A program made the position numbers and the translations under genes. Positions 27,240 to 35,419 of a DNA stretch of 64,000 nucleotides are shown here, piece after piece; the first letter of the stretch is position 1, and the number at the start of each line of letters is the position of its first letter. The notes under the pieces were generated by a model. It had not been told where the DNA came from and did not search any database. It saw only the letters and a program-made list of their open reading frames with translations. The DNA is taken from contig NZ_CP065425.1 of the NCBI RefSeq assembly GCF_016772275.1, positions 734,001 to 798,000 on the forward strand, given 5' to 3'. The DNA comes from Heyndrickxia vini (lineage in GTDB: Bacteria; Bacillota; Bacilli; Bacillales; Bacillaceae_C).

Positions 27240-27602
27240 ATGAATGTTGATAAAGTGGAAAACATGTTATCACAATTAATTAGAATGGTAGGAACCCTTC
27301 AAACAGATGTAAAAACTCTTCAAACAGATGTAAAAACTCTTCAAACAGATGTAAAAACCCTTCAAACCGATGTTAAATCTATTCGGTCGGAGCAACAAGA
27401 AATGAAACGAGAACAACAGGGAATGAAGCAAGAGCAACAAGAAATAAAGCTAGTTCAACAAGAGATGCAAACAAAAGAAGAGGAACACCATAAAGAATTA
27501 CTAAAACAATTAAAAGTTCTTGAAATTGATCAGGACTTTATTTGGGAGAAAACAGTACGGAACGAAAGAGAGATCAACCACATTAAAAGCAAATTAGGTT
27601 AA
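27240..27602 (+). CDS. Short coiled-coil protein with TLQTDVK heptad repeats
   Basis: A 120-residue hydrophilic protein. Residues ~17-45 are four near-identical heptads TLQTDVK encoded by 21-bp direct repeats, followed by EQQEMKREQQGMKQEQQ and a second helical stretch ending near VRNEREINHIKSKLG. The whole molecule is predicted as one long coiled coil, probably an oligomer or a spacer for partner binding. A perfect TAGGAGGTGAT site precedes the ATG and a TATAAT lies at 27211-27216. Similar short coiled-coil proteins with variable heptad number occur in Bacillus; function unknown. Confidence 0.75.
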   Translation: MNVDKVENMLSQLIRMVGTLQTDVKTLQTDVKTLQTDVKTLQTDVKSIRSEQQEMKREQQGMKQEQQEIKLVQQEMQTKEEEHHKELLKQLKVLEIDQDFIWEKTVRNEREINHIKSKLG

Positions 27603-27721
27603 CCACCATACCCTTCGACTATAATGCTACAGAAAGATCTCCTTAGGAATATGCGGAGGCATCTCATATTTTACTTTTCTAATTTACAGGAAATCACAGA
27701 ACAAACTAAAGGCTATGTTAA

Positions 27722-27931
27722 CATATAACATCTCAAAAGCTGATAATCTCCAATACTTTTTATTTATATTCGATAATTGAATCCATGCGAAAATTATTAA
27801 ATACAAAGGATTATCCGCGGGAATATAAATGCGCCGAATCCATACACAGCTATGTTGCTGACATCGCAGAAGTTACTATTACCGAGGAGGAAGTCCTCTA
27901 TTTAATGATTCATCTGGTACGTTTAGGATAG
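27722..27931 (+). pseudogene. Remnant of a BglG/LicT-type antiterminator (C-terminal PRD)
   Basis: An open frame without ribosome binding site reads FYLYSIIESMRKLLNTKD, then YKCAESIHSYVADI and TITEEEVLYLMIHLVRLG before TAG. This is the end of a PTS regulation domain as found in BglG/LicT/GlcT antiterminators, including the conserved histidine in MIHLVR. The RNA-binding domain and first PRD are missing; the upstream sequence to 27603 is not coding. A decayed beta-glucoside-type regulator is the likely origin. Confidence 0.6.
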
Positions 27932-27969
27932 GAACAGTTCTCATGCTAATTCAGCATGAGAACTGTCCC
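27931..27969 (+). terminator. 17-bp stem-loop after the antiterminator remnant
   Basis: The arms 27931-27947 and 27953-27969 pair with one mismatch around AATTC; the outer part GGAACAGTTCTC...GAGAACTGTCCC relates it to the GGGACAG repeat family. TAATTTCATTG follows, so termination is possible but not strong. Confidence 0.5.
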
Positions 27970-28069
27970 TAATTTCATTGTTTCATATTCAATGGAGTCA
28001 GGCAGACTTAGCTATCGCTTATTTTTTCTTTTAATTCAGATTTGGCTTTGTCAACAACCTATTGGCTCG

Positions 28070-28115
28070 AGAAGAAAAAAGAGTAGGGGGACAGTTTTTA
28101 AATTGAACCATCCCC
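28070..28115 (-). terminator. Terminator of the small minus-strand gene
   Basis: On the minus strand GGGGATGGTT pairs with AACTGTCCCC (plus-strand 28106-28115 and 28087-28096) using two G-U pairs, and is followed by CTACTCTTTTTTCTTC. The wobble pairs and T-run exist only in the minus orientation. Confidence 0.65.
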
Positions 28116-28129
28116 TTTTCTTCATATCC

Positions 28130-28333
28130 TCATTCGTTTTGTTCTTCAGAAACGTTTTCAGTAGTTCCTTCCACGTTCTCTTGAGCTCTTGGTTGTCCTC
28201 TGAAAAAGAAGTCCCATGGATTTCTTCTTTCTGGTTCAGTTTGATGAGGACGCTCCTGAATAACCTCAACATTTTTTGCATGGATGACAAGATTATCAAC
28301 ATGAATGACTTTTTCGCGTTTTTGATTAGACAT
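28130..28333 (-). CDS. Small conserved hypothetical protein (67 aa)
   Basis: A 67-residue, charged, cysteine-free protein beginning MSNQKREKVIHVDNLVIHAKN and continuing into a proline/glutamate-rich tail. It has a very strong ribosome binding site (AAAGGAGGGG, 4-5 bases before the ATG) and its own terminator, so it is probably real even though no domain is recognised. The beta-rich start (VIHVDNLVIHAKNVEVI) and disordered acidic tail resemble small proteins of spore-forming Bacilli, but I cannot assign a function. Confidence 0.65.
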   Translation of the reverse strand: MSNQKREKVIHVDNLVIHAKNVEVIQERPHQTEPERRNPWDFFFRGQPRAQENVEGTTENVSEEQNE

Positions 28334-28899
28334 AATTCCCCTCCTTTACTGCTTCCTATTTATTAATGGTATTCAATAAATAATAAATGGTATGGGCGCC
28401 GACAGTGATTCTGGTCTATTTTATCGATTAATAAAAAACCCCTGAATTATTTAACAATGGTATTAAAAAGGATGATTGCGAGGTTAAAACCATCAATTCT
28501 AAAAAACGATGGAGGGATTGAAGTGGGAAAGATTTTGGGATGGTTTACATTGGGAGGAAGAGGAACTGATTTGAGGAATAGTGGACTGCTTCACTGTCCA
28601 GCTCTTTTCATTTTTAGGACTTTTACACGATTGAATTCAATTTTTTTCATTCGTAAAATAAAATGGGATGGAAAATTCATGCAAAAGCAAGGGAGGATTT
28701 TCATACTGCCGTCTGAATCTTCCTAGCTTATTTAATATCAGGTAACCCAATATATATTGATTTTTTGCTTGCTTCAGTAAGGAAGTGTATATACATATGC
28801 ACTAGTACGATTGAAATAGGGATTTTGAACTCTCCTAAAAATGTATGGATTTAGGTATAATGGAAATATATATCTATTATTTAGAAGGGGACAATAACT
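28334..28899. other. Intergenic region without a convincing gene
   Basis: An 89-codon frame at 28457-28726 has no ribosome binding site and an unnatural composition, so I do not call it. GTGGACTGCTTCACTGTCCA at 28581-28600 is a degenerate member of the GGGACAGTGG hairpin family. TATAAT at 28856-28861 may be the -10 element of the VWA gene; no good -35 is seen. Confidence 0.4.
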
Positions 28900-30282
28900 G
28901 TGAAAAAGCTTTTATATGTATTCTTATTTTTGTCACTGATTTTGGCGGCGTGCTCGAAAGATATTTCACAGCAAGCAAATGCAGATAAAGACAAAAAACA
29001 GCCCACTGAAGTGAAAAAAGAAGAGGAAAAGTCAGAAAGCGAGTACACGGCAAAGGAAGTAAAGTATTTTGACATTGAGATGCCGAAACGTGATTTATCG
29101 GATATTGAAAAAGAATTACTACGTTATCCCGGGAAATACAGTGGTGATCAATATGACGAAGAAAAAGTAAAAGAAGCGCTGGATCAGTTGCCCGATGACT
29201 TAACGAAAGAACAGTATTTGGAAGAGTTAAAGTTTTTATTGAGCGAGGATTATCATAAAGAAATGGAAACATTATTAAACTTTGATTCTACTGTTAATAT
29301 TTCTGTTGATCGACCTGATGAGTCAGTTGAGATACCAGGCATGAAAACTGCACATTACGCCATTTTGATCGACGCTAGTGGTAGTATGAAAGCTTCTGTT
29401 GGTGGGAAATCAAGAATGGAAGCAGCAAAGGAAGCAGTTTTCGAATTTGCTGAGCAAATTCCGGAAAATGCGACTATTTCGATGCGTGTTTATGGTCATA
29501 AAGGCACTGGAAGTGATTCTGATAAAAAGATGTCTTGCAGCAGTTCAGAAAACTTTTATAATGATCGCTTTGACAGGTCAAAATTTAAGCAATCATTAAA
29601 TAAGGTAAAACCGGCTGGCTGGACGCCCATTGGTCTTGCGTTAAATAAAGTAAAAGAAGATATTCCAAAAAATACAGATGAGGTTGTCGTATATGTAGTA
29701 AGCGATGGCATTGAAACATGTGGTGGAAACCCAGTAAAGGCCGCAAAAGCGTTAGTTTCCGCAGATATTGAAACGGTTGTAAACATAATCGGGTTTGACG
29801 TAGATAATAAGGGGCAGAAATTGCTGAAAAATGTGGCTACCGCTGGTAACGGGGAATTTACGTATGTTAATACGGAACGTGATTTGAAAAAGTATTTACA
29901 AGCACAATATGAAGAAATTCAAAAAGCATGGATCGAATGGAAGGAAGAAGGAAAAGGAAAAGCAATTGACTTAAAAGAAGAAAAGAAAACATTAGCGATA
30001 AATACGAAGGAAAGTATGAAAGAAAAAAGCATTCGTGAAAAAGAACGAATGAAACAAGCAGGGGAATATTTAAAAACGCGATTTGAGGATTACGGCCATC
30101 CTGCTAGACAATTATTCTCTAAGATTGTTGGTTACGGGGATAGTAAATGGAAGTATGCAGTCGATACAGGTAACCTTATGTGGAGAGAAGTTGTTGATAA
30201 CGGCAATGATGAGTGGAGGAAATTTGTAGACGAGGGAAACAAAAAAATTAAAGAAACGATTGATAAGAAAAATGGTAACTAA
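28900..30282 (+). CDS. VWA-domain lipoprotein
   Basis: A 460-residue lipoprotein, GTG start with AGAAGGGG upstream, lipobox LAACS with Cys18. After an acidic linker and helical segment (to ~145) comes a von Willebrand A domain: MIDAS motif DASGS at 158-162, the threonine in GWTPIG and the aspartate in VVSDGIE. Cysteines in MSCSSS and IETCGG may form a disulfide. The last ~140 residues are charged and helical, with three WKxAVDxGN-like repeats near the end (KWKYAVDTGN, MWREVVDNGN, EWRKFVDEGN). YwmC/YwmD-type proteins of Bacillus are the nearest relatives. It would act on the outer membrane face, binding a partner through a metal ion. Monocistronic. Confidence 0.85.
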   Translation: MKKLLYVFLFLSLILAACSKDISQQANADKDKKQPTEVKKEEEKSESEYTAKEVKYFDIEMPKRDLSDIEKELLRYPGKYSGDQYDEEKVKEALDQLPDDLTKEQYLEELKFLLSEDYHKEMETLLNFDSTVNISVDRPDESVEIPGMKTAHYAILIDASGSMKASVGGKSRMEAAKEAVFEFAEQIPENATISMRVYGHKGTGSDSDKKMSCSSSENFYNDRFDRSKFKQSLNKVKPAGWTPIGLALNKVKEDIPKNTDEVVVYVVSDGIETCGGNPVKAAKALVSADIETVVNIIGFDVDNKGQKLLKNVATAGNGEFTYVNTERDLKKYLQAQYEEIQKAWIEWKEEGKGKAIDLKEEKKTLAINTKESMKEKSIREKERMKQAGEYLKTRFEDYGHPARQLFSKIVGYGDSKWKYAVDTGNLMWREVVDNGNDEWRKFVDEGNKKIKETIDKKNGN

Positions 30283-30438
30283 AGTAAGGGGGACAATTTC
30301 CTTGCTTTTTTCTTCGCTCTTTTATTCAATTGCATAAGACTATTCTGAAAATGCAATACATCTAATTGCTTCTTATTCAATTTTACAAAATCGTATAGAT
30401 GTCCAAAATCCACCATTTTTTACGTGGTCCCTAAAGCA

Positions 30439-30472
30439 CCAAAAAAGCACACTCGATCGGATGAGTGTGCTT
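30439..30472 (-). terminator. Terminator of the M20/YfcC operon
   Basis: AAGCACACTC at 30445-30454 pairs with GAGTGTGCTT at 30463-30472; on the minus strand it is followed by TTTT from the A-run at 30439-30444, ten bases after the amidohydrolase stop. Confidence 0.8.
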
Positions 30473-30482
30473 CAATATGAAT

Positions 30483-31643
30483 CTATTCCACATTCAGTGC
30501 CAATTGAATCATCAGCTCAATGGCAGTGGGAATAGCATCTTCATCAATATCAAATAGCGGATGGTGATGCGGGTATTTGCTTTTTTCACTTTGCATACCA
30601 ACATTAATGAAGGCACCCGTTTTTTCTTTTAAATAATACGAATAATCCTCTGCTCCCAAAGATGGATCCATTGGCTCAAACGCCTCTTCACCGAATGTAT
30701 CCTGGATCACCTTTAATGCATATTCACATGCTTCTGGGTGATTATACAATGGTGGTGTACCTTCAATAAATTTATAGTGTCCTTTTGCCCCAAAGCTAGC
30801 ACAAATAGATTCTGTTAATTGAGCTGTTTTTTTGTTCATTAGTTCAGCCGCTTCGAATGTCATTGCACGAATCGTCCCTTGTAGCTTCACCTCAGAAGGA
30901 ATAACGTTGTAGGAATTTCCCGCCTGCATTCCACCAAAAGAGATTACACCAGCATGTAATGGATGTAAATTTCTGCTGACAATGGATTGAAAGGCTTGGA
31001 TGAGATGTGTTGCGATATAGATTGGGTCTACCGCGTCTTGTGGTTGGCCCCCGTGTCCACCAACACCTTCAATCGTAATATCGAAATCATCGCTGGAAGC
31101 CATAGCAAAACCGGTTGCAAAGCCAATTTTGCCTAGCGGAAGTCTAGACATTAAATGAATGCCGTAAATCACATCTACTCCCTCTAATACCCCCTCTTTC
31201 ACAAGCTGTTGTGCCCCACTTGGTGAAGCTTCTTCTGAACTTTGAAAAATAAACACAATGTTGTTTTTCACTAGATTCGGATGGCTGCTCATCCATTTAG
31301 CAACAGCGAGTAATATTGCTGTATGACCATCGTGGCCGCAACCATGCATAACACCGGGAACGGTTGAAATGTATGATTTGTCACCCTCTTCGTAAAGAGG
31401 AAGAGCATCCATATCTGCTCTAAGCGCAACCGTCTTCTTTCCTTCGGTGCCTTTAAAATAGGCAATTACATTAGGTTCCGAGAAACGTGAATCGACGGGG
31501 ATGCCAAATTCAGCTAATTTCTCTTTTACATAAGCGGCAGTTTCAAACTCCTGTCCTGACAGTTCTGGATGCATGTGAAAATGCCTGCGTTGTTCAATTG
31601 TCCAAGCTTTTAAAGCTGAATCTACTAGTTTTGTCTGTAACAT
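30483..31643 (-). CDS. M20-family amidohydrolase (N-acyl-amino-acid deacylase type)
   Basis: A 386-residue metallohydrolase. FHMHPELSGQE near residues 18-28, ALRADMDALPL near 72, MHGCGHDGHTA near 96, SSEEASPSGAQ near 130 and MGAEDYSYYL-like SLGAEDYSYYL near 343 provide the metal ligands and catalytic glutamate of the M20D group (N-acetyl-diaminopimelate, hippurate and IAA-amino acid hydrolases). I choose ATG 31643, which has CGGAGGG 5 bases upstream, over the longer open frame to 31724. It follows a YfcC-type transporter gene in the same orientation, so it likely deacylates what that protein imports. Confidence 0.9.
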   Translation of the reverse strand: MLQTKLVDSALKAWTIEQRRHFHMHPELSGQEFETAAYVKEKLAEFGIPVDSRFSEPNVIAYFKGTEGKKTVALRADMDALPLYEEGDKSYISTVPGVMHGCGHDGHTAILLAVAKWMSSHPNLVKNNIVFIFQSSEEASPSGAQQLVKEGVLEGVDVIYGIHLMSRLPLGKIGFATGFAMASSDDFDITIEGVGGHGGQPQDAVDPIYIATHLIQAFQSIVSRNLHPLHAGVISFGGMQAGNSYNVIPSEVKLQGTIRAMTFEAAELMNKKTAQLTESICASFGAKGHYKFIEGTPPLYNHPEACEYALKVIQDTFGEEAFEPMDPSLGAEDYSYYLKEKTGAFINVGMQSEKSKYPHHHPLFDIDEDAIPTAIELMIQLALNVE

Positions 31644-31735
31644 GGTGAACCCTCCGATATTCTTTGTTTTTTCTTGTAAGTAATTTGACATAGGCGGTAA
31701 TTTATCCTGTTTCTGATATATCAATCATGCTGTTA

Positions 31736-33163
31736 TTAAAATGGTCCATAATGTATTGCTTGGGCGATGAGTAGGAAGATGATGCTAATTCCGATTTCGA
31801 TAAAGATAAACGGCAGCACCCACTTGAACCATTTTGTAAATGGAATGCCCGCAATAGCAAGACCGGCAATTAATACCCCAGCCGTAGGAAAAATAGAGTT
31901 TGTGATGCCATCTCCGAGCTGAAATGCCAATACGGCTGTCTGTCTAGTAACACCAACTAGGTCGGATAGTGGAGCCATAATGGGCATTGTAAGGGCGGCT
32001 TGTCCACTTCCAGATGGTACAAGAAAGTTTAAGAAAAGCTGTACAAAAAACATTCCTACTGCGTTTAATGCCGGCGATAAATGATTTAAAAGGGAAGAAG
32101 CATAATACAAAACGGAATCCATTAATTTCCCGTCTTGGAACACAACGAGAATGGCTTGTGCAAAACCGATAATTAACGCTCCACCGATGACCTCTTTTGC
32201 TCCATCCATAAAGCTATCGGCCATTTTGTTTGGATTTAATTTTCCAATAATCCCGATGAGGACTCCGAATAATAGGAATAAACCTGCGATTTCTGTAATG
32301 TACCATCCGAATTTTAAAACCCCTGTAATTAATACAACAAAGTTGAGTAAGAAAACACTAAGTACCCACTTATGGCGAGTTTCTAACTTTACATCAGATG
32401 CAATGGCGTTTTCTTTTTGAAAGTTTCCTAGGAAACGTAGTTCGGGCTGTGCCTTAACTTTTTTGGCATATCGGTAAACGAATAGGATTCCTGCGATATA
32501 AAAAGTAGCTAGAAGTGCTAGTCGGAGACCGATACCTGAGAATGTTGGCAATTCTGCGATACTTTGTGCGACCCCTACATTAAATGGGTTCATTATGGCA
32601 CTCATAAATCCGATATTTGCTCCGAGGGAAACAATTGCAAATCCGACCATAGCATCGAATCCTAAGGCAATTGCAAGTGGGGTGACTATGGCGATATAGA
32701 TAATCGTTTCCTCCGCCATGCCCATTAACGTTCCGCCTGCCGCAAAGAATAGCATAAGAACAGGAATGAGCAGCAGTTCACGATTGGCGAGCTTTTTTGA
32801 AATCGTCAGTATTAATGCATCAAGAGCACCTGTCGCCTTTAGAATTCCGAAAGAACCCCCGACCATTAATACGAAAAAGATAATTCCGGCGCCTTGAATC
32901 ATCCCCGTATGAATACTAGTGAATATTTTAAAAAAGCTGACTGGAGATGAATCTGTCAAATGAAACGAATTAGGAACCACAATGGTTCGTCCATCTTTAT
33001 CTACTCGATCATATTCACCCGCAGGGACAATATACGTTAATAAAGCGGCAATAATGATCACGAAGAAAATAAGGACAAATGCATTAATATTTCTCCCGCT
33101 TTTCTTCTGATCTTGGGGAAGGGACTGATTTTTAGGTTTAAATTGAAGAAGAGTGTTGGGCAT
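31736..33163 (-). CDS. YfcC-family integral membrane transporter (C4-dicarboxylate/arginine-ornithine carrier-like)
   Basis: A 475-residue protein with about 12 hydrophobic segments. N-terminal IVPAGEYDRV and the conserved loops GMAEETIIYIAIVTPLA and LVPSGSGQAALTMPIMAPLS (near residue 390) are the hallmarks of the YfcC/DcuC-like family (p-aminobenzoyl-glutamate and basic-amino-acid carriers belong to the wider clan). Its pairing with an M20 amidohydrolase recalls the abgT-abgA arrangement for acylated amino acids. Substrate unknown. An AAAAGGAG site precedes the ATG. Confidence 0.85.
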   Translation of the reverse strand: MPNTLLQFKPKNQSLPQDQKKSGRNINAFVLIFFVIIIAALLTYIVPAGEYDRVDKDGRTIVVPNSFHLTDSSPVSFFKIFTSIHTGMIQGAGIIFFVLMVGGSFGILKATGALDALILTISKKLANRELLLIPVLMLFFAAGGTLMGMAEETIIYIAIVTPLAIALGFDAMVGFAIVSLGANIGFMSAIMNPFNVGVAQSIAELPTFSGIGLRLALLATFYIAGILFVYRYAKKVKAQPELRFLGNFQKENAIASDVKLETRHKWVLSVFLLNFVVLITGVLKFGWYITEIAGLFLLFGVLIGIIGKLNPNKMADSFMDGAKEVIGGALIIGFAQAILVVFQDGKLMDSVLYYASSLLNHLSPALNAVGMFFVQLFLNFLVPSGSGQAALTMPIMAPLSDLVGVTRQTAVLAFQLGDGITNSIFPTAGVLIAGLAIAGIPFTKWFKWVLPFIFIEIGISIIFLLIAQAIHYGPF

Positions 33164-33308
33164 GTTGTAAACTCCTTTTTAAATAGGTGAAATGTATTTT
33201 TATGCAACTAATTGTAATATATATTCATAATCTATGCAAGAATAGTTTAATATTTTTGTATTATTAAAGAAAAGGACAAGAAACCTATCCACCTTTTCAA
33301 AAAAAATA

Positions 33309-33337
33309 TTGACAACGGAATATTAATTTTATACTAT
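33309..33337 (+). promoter_or_regulatory. Promoter of the S-box/metNIQ transcript
   Basis: TTGACA at 33309-33314 with TATACTAT at 33330-33337 gives a sigma-A type promoter (spacing 15-17 depending on which hexamer is used) ending about 24 bp before the riboswitch. Confidence 0.55.
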
Positions 33338-33360
33338 TAAGTAAATTTTAAATTGAATAA

Positions 33361-33508
33361 CTTATCAAGAGAGACTGAGGGACAGGCCCGATGACGTCCA
33401 GCAACCTTCTATTATGAAAGGTGCTAATTCCTGCAGAATGTTATCATTCTGAAAGATAAGGTTTAGATAGACACCTAACCACTTTCGAATGATTGTGGTT
33501 TTTTTATT
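33361..33508 (+). promoter_or_regulatory. SAM-I (S-box) riboswitch with expression-platform terminator
   Basis: The aptamer spans 33361-33460: P1 CTTATC/GATAAG, the conserved AAGAGAG, GGGACAGGCCCGATGA, CAGCAACC and AAGGTGCTAATTCCTGCAG blocks in order. Downstream AACCAC (33477-33482) pairs with GTGGTT (33495-33500), followed by TTTTTTATTG, giving the rho-independent terminator. High S-adenosylmethionine stabilises P1 and stops transcription; low SAM lets transcription reach metN. Sequence conservation makes the class certain. Confidence 0.95.
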
Positions 33509-33611
33509 GTCCAGCTATAACGCCTATTGACTAGAAAACTTCAGGACTTTTCCTTGCGATAAGTCAAAGTCCTGTAAATCTTTTATGTCGATGAGCAAGG
33601 CGCCCTGCACT
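33509..33611. repeat. Dispersed imperfect-palindrome repeat between S-box and metN
   Basis: The segment opens GTCCAGCTATAACGCCT and closes GAGCAAGGCGCCCTG, with an internal perfect stem CAGGACTTT (33542-33550)/AAAGTCCTG (33566-33574). It resembles the GTCCAGCT...GGCGCC repeats common in Bacillus intergenic regions. It sits in the metN 5' leader, after the riboswitch terminator. Confidence 0.5.
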
Positions 33612-33642
33612 TTTCTTATTTGTTTGAAAGGGGAAAAACAAC

Positions 33643-34677
33643 ATGCTTGTACTGGAAGATGTACATAAATCTTATGGAAAAGAGAAAAAGGTCCATGCAT
33701 TAAAGGGAATAAATCTACGAGTAAATAAAGGAGAAATCTTTGGAGTTGTAGGGTTTAGCGGCGCCGGAAAAAGTACACTCATCCGTTGTGTGAATTTGTT
33801 GGAACGGCCAACTGCCGGAAAAGTGTTAATCAATGATGTGGATCTCTTGTCCCTTCAACCGAGTGAATTGCGAAAGCAGCGAAAGAAAATCGGGATGATA
33901 TTTCAGCAATATAACTTATTGCATTCGAAAACCATTTTTCGAAATGTGGCAATGCCACTTATTTTAGAAGGGAAGCCGAAGGATGAAATTCAGAGGAAAG
34001 TGACTCAATTGTTAACCTTTGTCGGTTTAGAGGATCACATGGATAAATACCCTGAACAATTGTCCGGTGGCCAGAAGCAGAGGGTTGGAATTGCACGTGC
34101 CTTAGCAACTGATCCTGATATTCTCCTTTGTGATGAAGCCACATCGGCCCTTGATCCGAATACGACAGAGGCTGTACTGGAATTACTACGCAAGGTACGC
34201 GATGAATTAGGTATTACCATTTTGATGATCACCCATGAAATGAATGTAATACGCGATGTTTGCGATAAGGTAGCTGTCATTGAGAGAGGAATCATTGTTG
34301 AACAAGGGTCTGTAATCGACGTGTTTACTGAACCGAAAACAGCTATTGCGAGAAGCTTTGTGCGAACCGTTTTGAACGATACCATTCCTAAATCAGTACA
34401 AAAGCTGATTGAAGAAAGCAGCCGGGAGAATCCGCATGGAATTTATCGGATTATCTTTAAAGGTGCATCAACGAATACACCATTGTTATCGAATACAGCC
34501 AAGATGTTTTCAATCGATTTGAATGTTCTACATGGAATGATAACAGAGCTTCAAGGGATTCCTTTTGGAAATTTAATTGTAGAACTAAAAGGGGATGCGG
34601 AAGAAATCCAACGCGCAGTCAAATACATCCAGGATCACGAAGCAGTAATTAAGGAGGTGACAGAAGATGGCCTTTGA
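33643..34677 (+). CDS. metN: Methionine ABC transporter ATP-binding protein MetN
   Basis: A 344-residue ATPase with Walker A GFSGAGKST near residue 37, FQQYNLLHSK Q-loop, LSGGQKQR signature, LLCDEATSALDP Walker B and ITHEMNVI. Residues ~265-344 form the NIL regulatory domain (IPFGNLIVELKGD), which binds methionine and is diagnostic for MetN. The gene is directly under the S-box riboswitch, confirming methionine import. It overlaps the permease gene by 11 bp. Confidence 0.96.
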   Translation: MLVLEDVHKSYGKEKKVHALKGINLRVNKGEIFGVVGFSGAGKSTLIRCVNLLERPTAGKVLINDVDLLSLQPSELRKQRKKIGMIFQQYNLLHSKTIFRNVAMPLILEGKPKDEIQRKVTQLLTFVGLEDHMDKYPEQLSGGQKQRVGIARALATDPDILLCDEATSALDPNTTEAVLELLRKVRDELGITILMITHEMNVIRDVCDKVAVIERGIIVEQGSVIDVFTEPKTAIARSFVRTVLNDTIPKSVQKLIEESSRENPHGIYRIIFKGASTNTPLLSNTAKMFSIDLNVLHGMITELQGIPFGNLIVELKGDAEEIQRAVKYIQDHEAVIKEVTEDGL

Positions 34678-35329
34678 TTGGAGCTGGTTCTGGCCGGAAT
34701 TTTTAACAGCCATAAATCAAACTTTTTATATGGTAATTGTCGGTTTAATTATTTCGATTATCATTGGTTTGCCCATCGGGGTTGTGTTAGTCATTACAAG
34801 AGAAAATGGGATTCTGGAGAACAAGATTATTTTCAATATTCTTAATGTCATCATAAATATTTTTCGTTCGGTACCATTCATTATCTTAGTCGTGGCAATT
34901 ATTCCTTTTACCCGATTAGTGGTAGGATCATCGATTGGGACAACGGCAGCCATTGTCCCACTTGTCCTCTATACAGCCTTTTATATCGGTCGTTTAGTCG
35001 AAAACTCTCTACTGGAAGTGGATCACGGTACCATCGAATTAGCTCAAGCGATGGGGGCAACACCATGGCAAATTATCTGGAGATTTCTTCTTCCTGAGGC
35101 CCGAAGCTCGTTAGTTCTAGCTTTGACGATTGCTACCATTGGATTAATTGGTGCTTCCGCTATGGCAGGAGCCGTTGGTGGCGGAGGAATCGGTGATTTA
35201 GCGATTACGTACGGGTATAACCAGTTTAAAACCGAAGTAATGATTATTACCGTCGTTACACTAATTATTTTGGTTCAACTCGTACAATCACTTGGGAACA
35301 TCATTGCGAAAAAGTTAAGACGAAAATAA
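34667..35329 (+). CDS. metI: Methionine ABC transporter permease MetI (MetP)
   Basis: A 220-residue membrane protein with five to six transmembrane segments. The EAA loop ELAQAMGATPWQIIWRFLLP near residue 125 and the MetI-specific GAVGGGGIGDLAITYGYNQF near 167 identify it. GGAGGTGACAGAAG inside the metN end serves as ribosome binding site. Confidence 0.95.
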   Translation: MAFDWSWFWPEFLTAINQTFYMVIVGLIISIIIGLPIGVVLVITRENGILENKIIFNILNVIINIFRSVPFIILVVAIIPFTRLVVGSSIGTTAAIVPLVLYTAFYIGRLVENSLLEVDHGTIELAQAMGATPWQIIWRFLLPEARSSLVLALTIATIGLIGASAMAGAVGGGGIGDLAITYGYNQFKTEVMIITVVTLIILVQLVQSLGNIIAKKLRRK

Positions 35330-35419
35330 CCGCATTAACGATTGTAAAAGGTCATTCTTTTTATAATAAATATAGGATAGTAATCTAGCAAATAAAAACT
35401 ATATGGAGGAATCAGGATT

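Noticed and set aside
28457-28726. 89-codon ORF on the plus strand
   Set aside because: No ribosome binding site, low-complexity composition and overlap with a dispersed hairpin.
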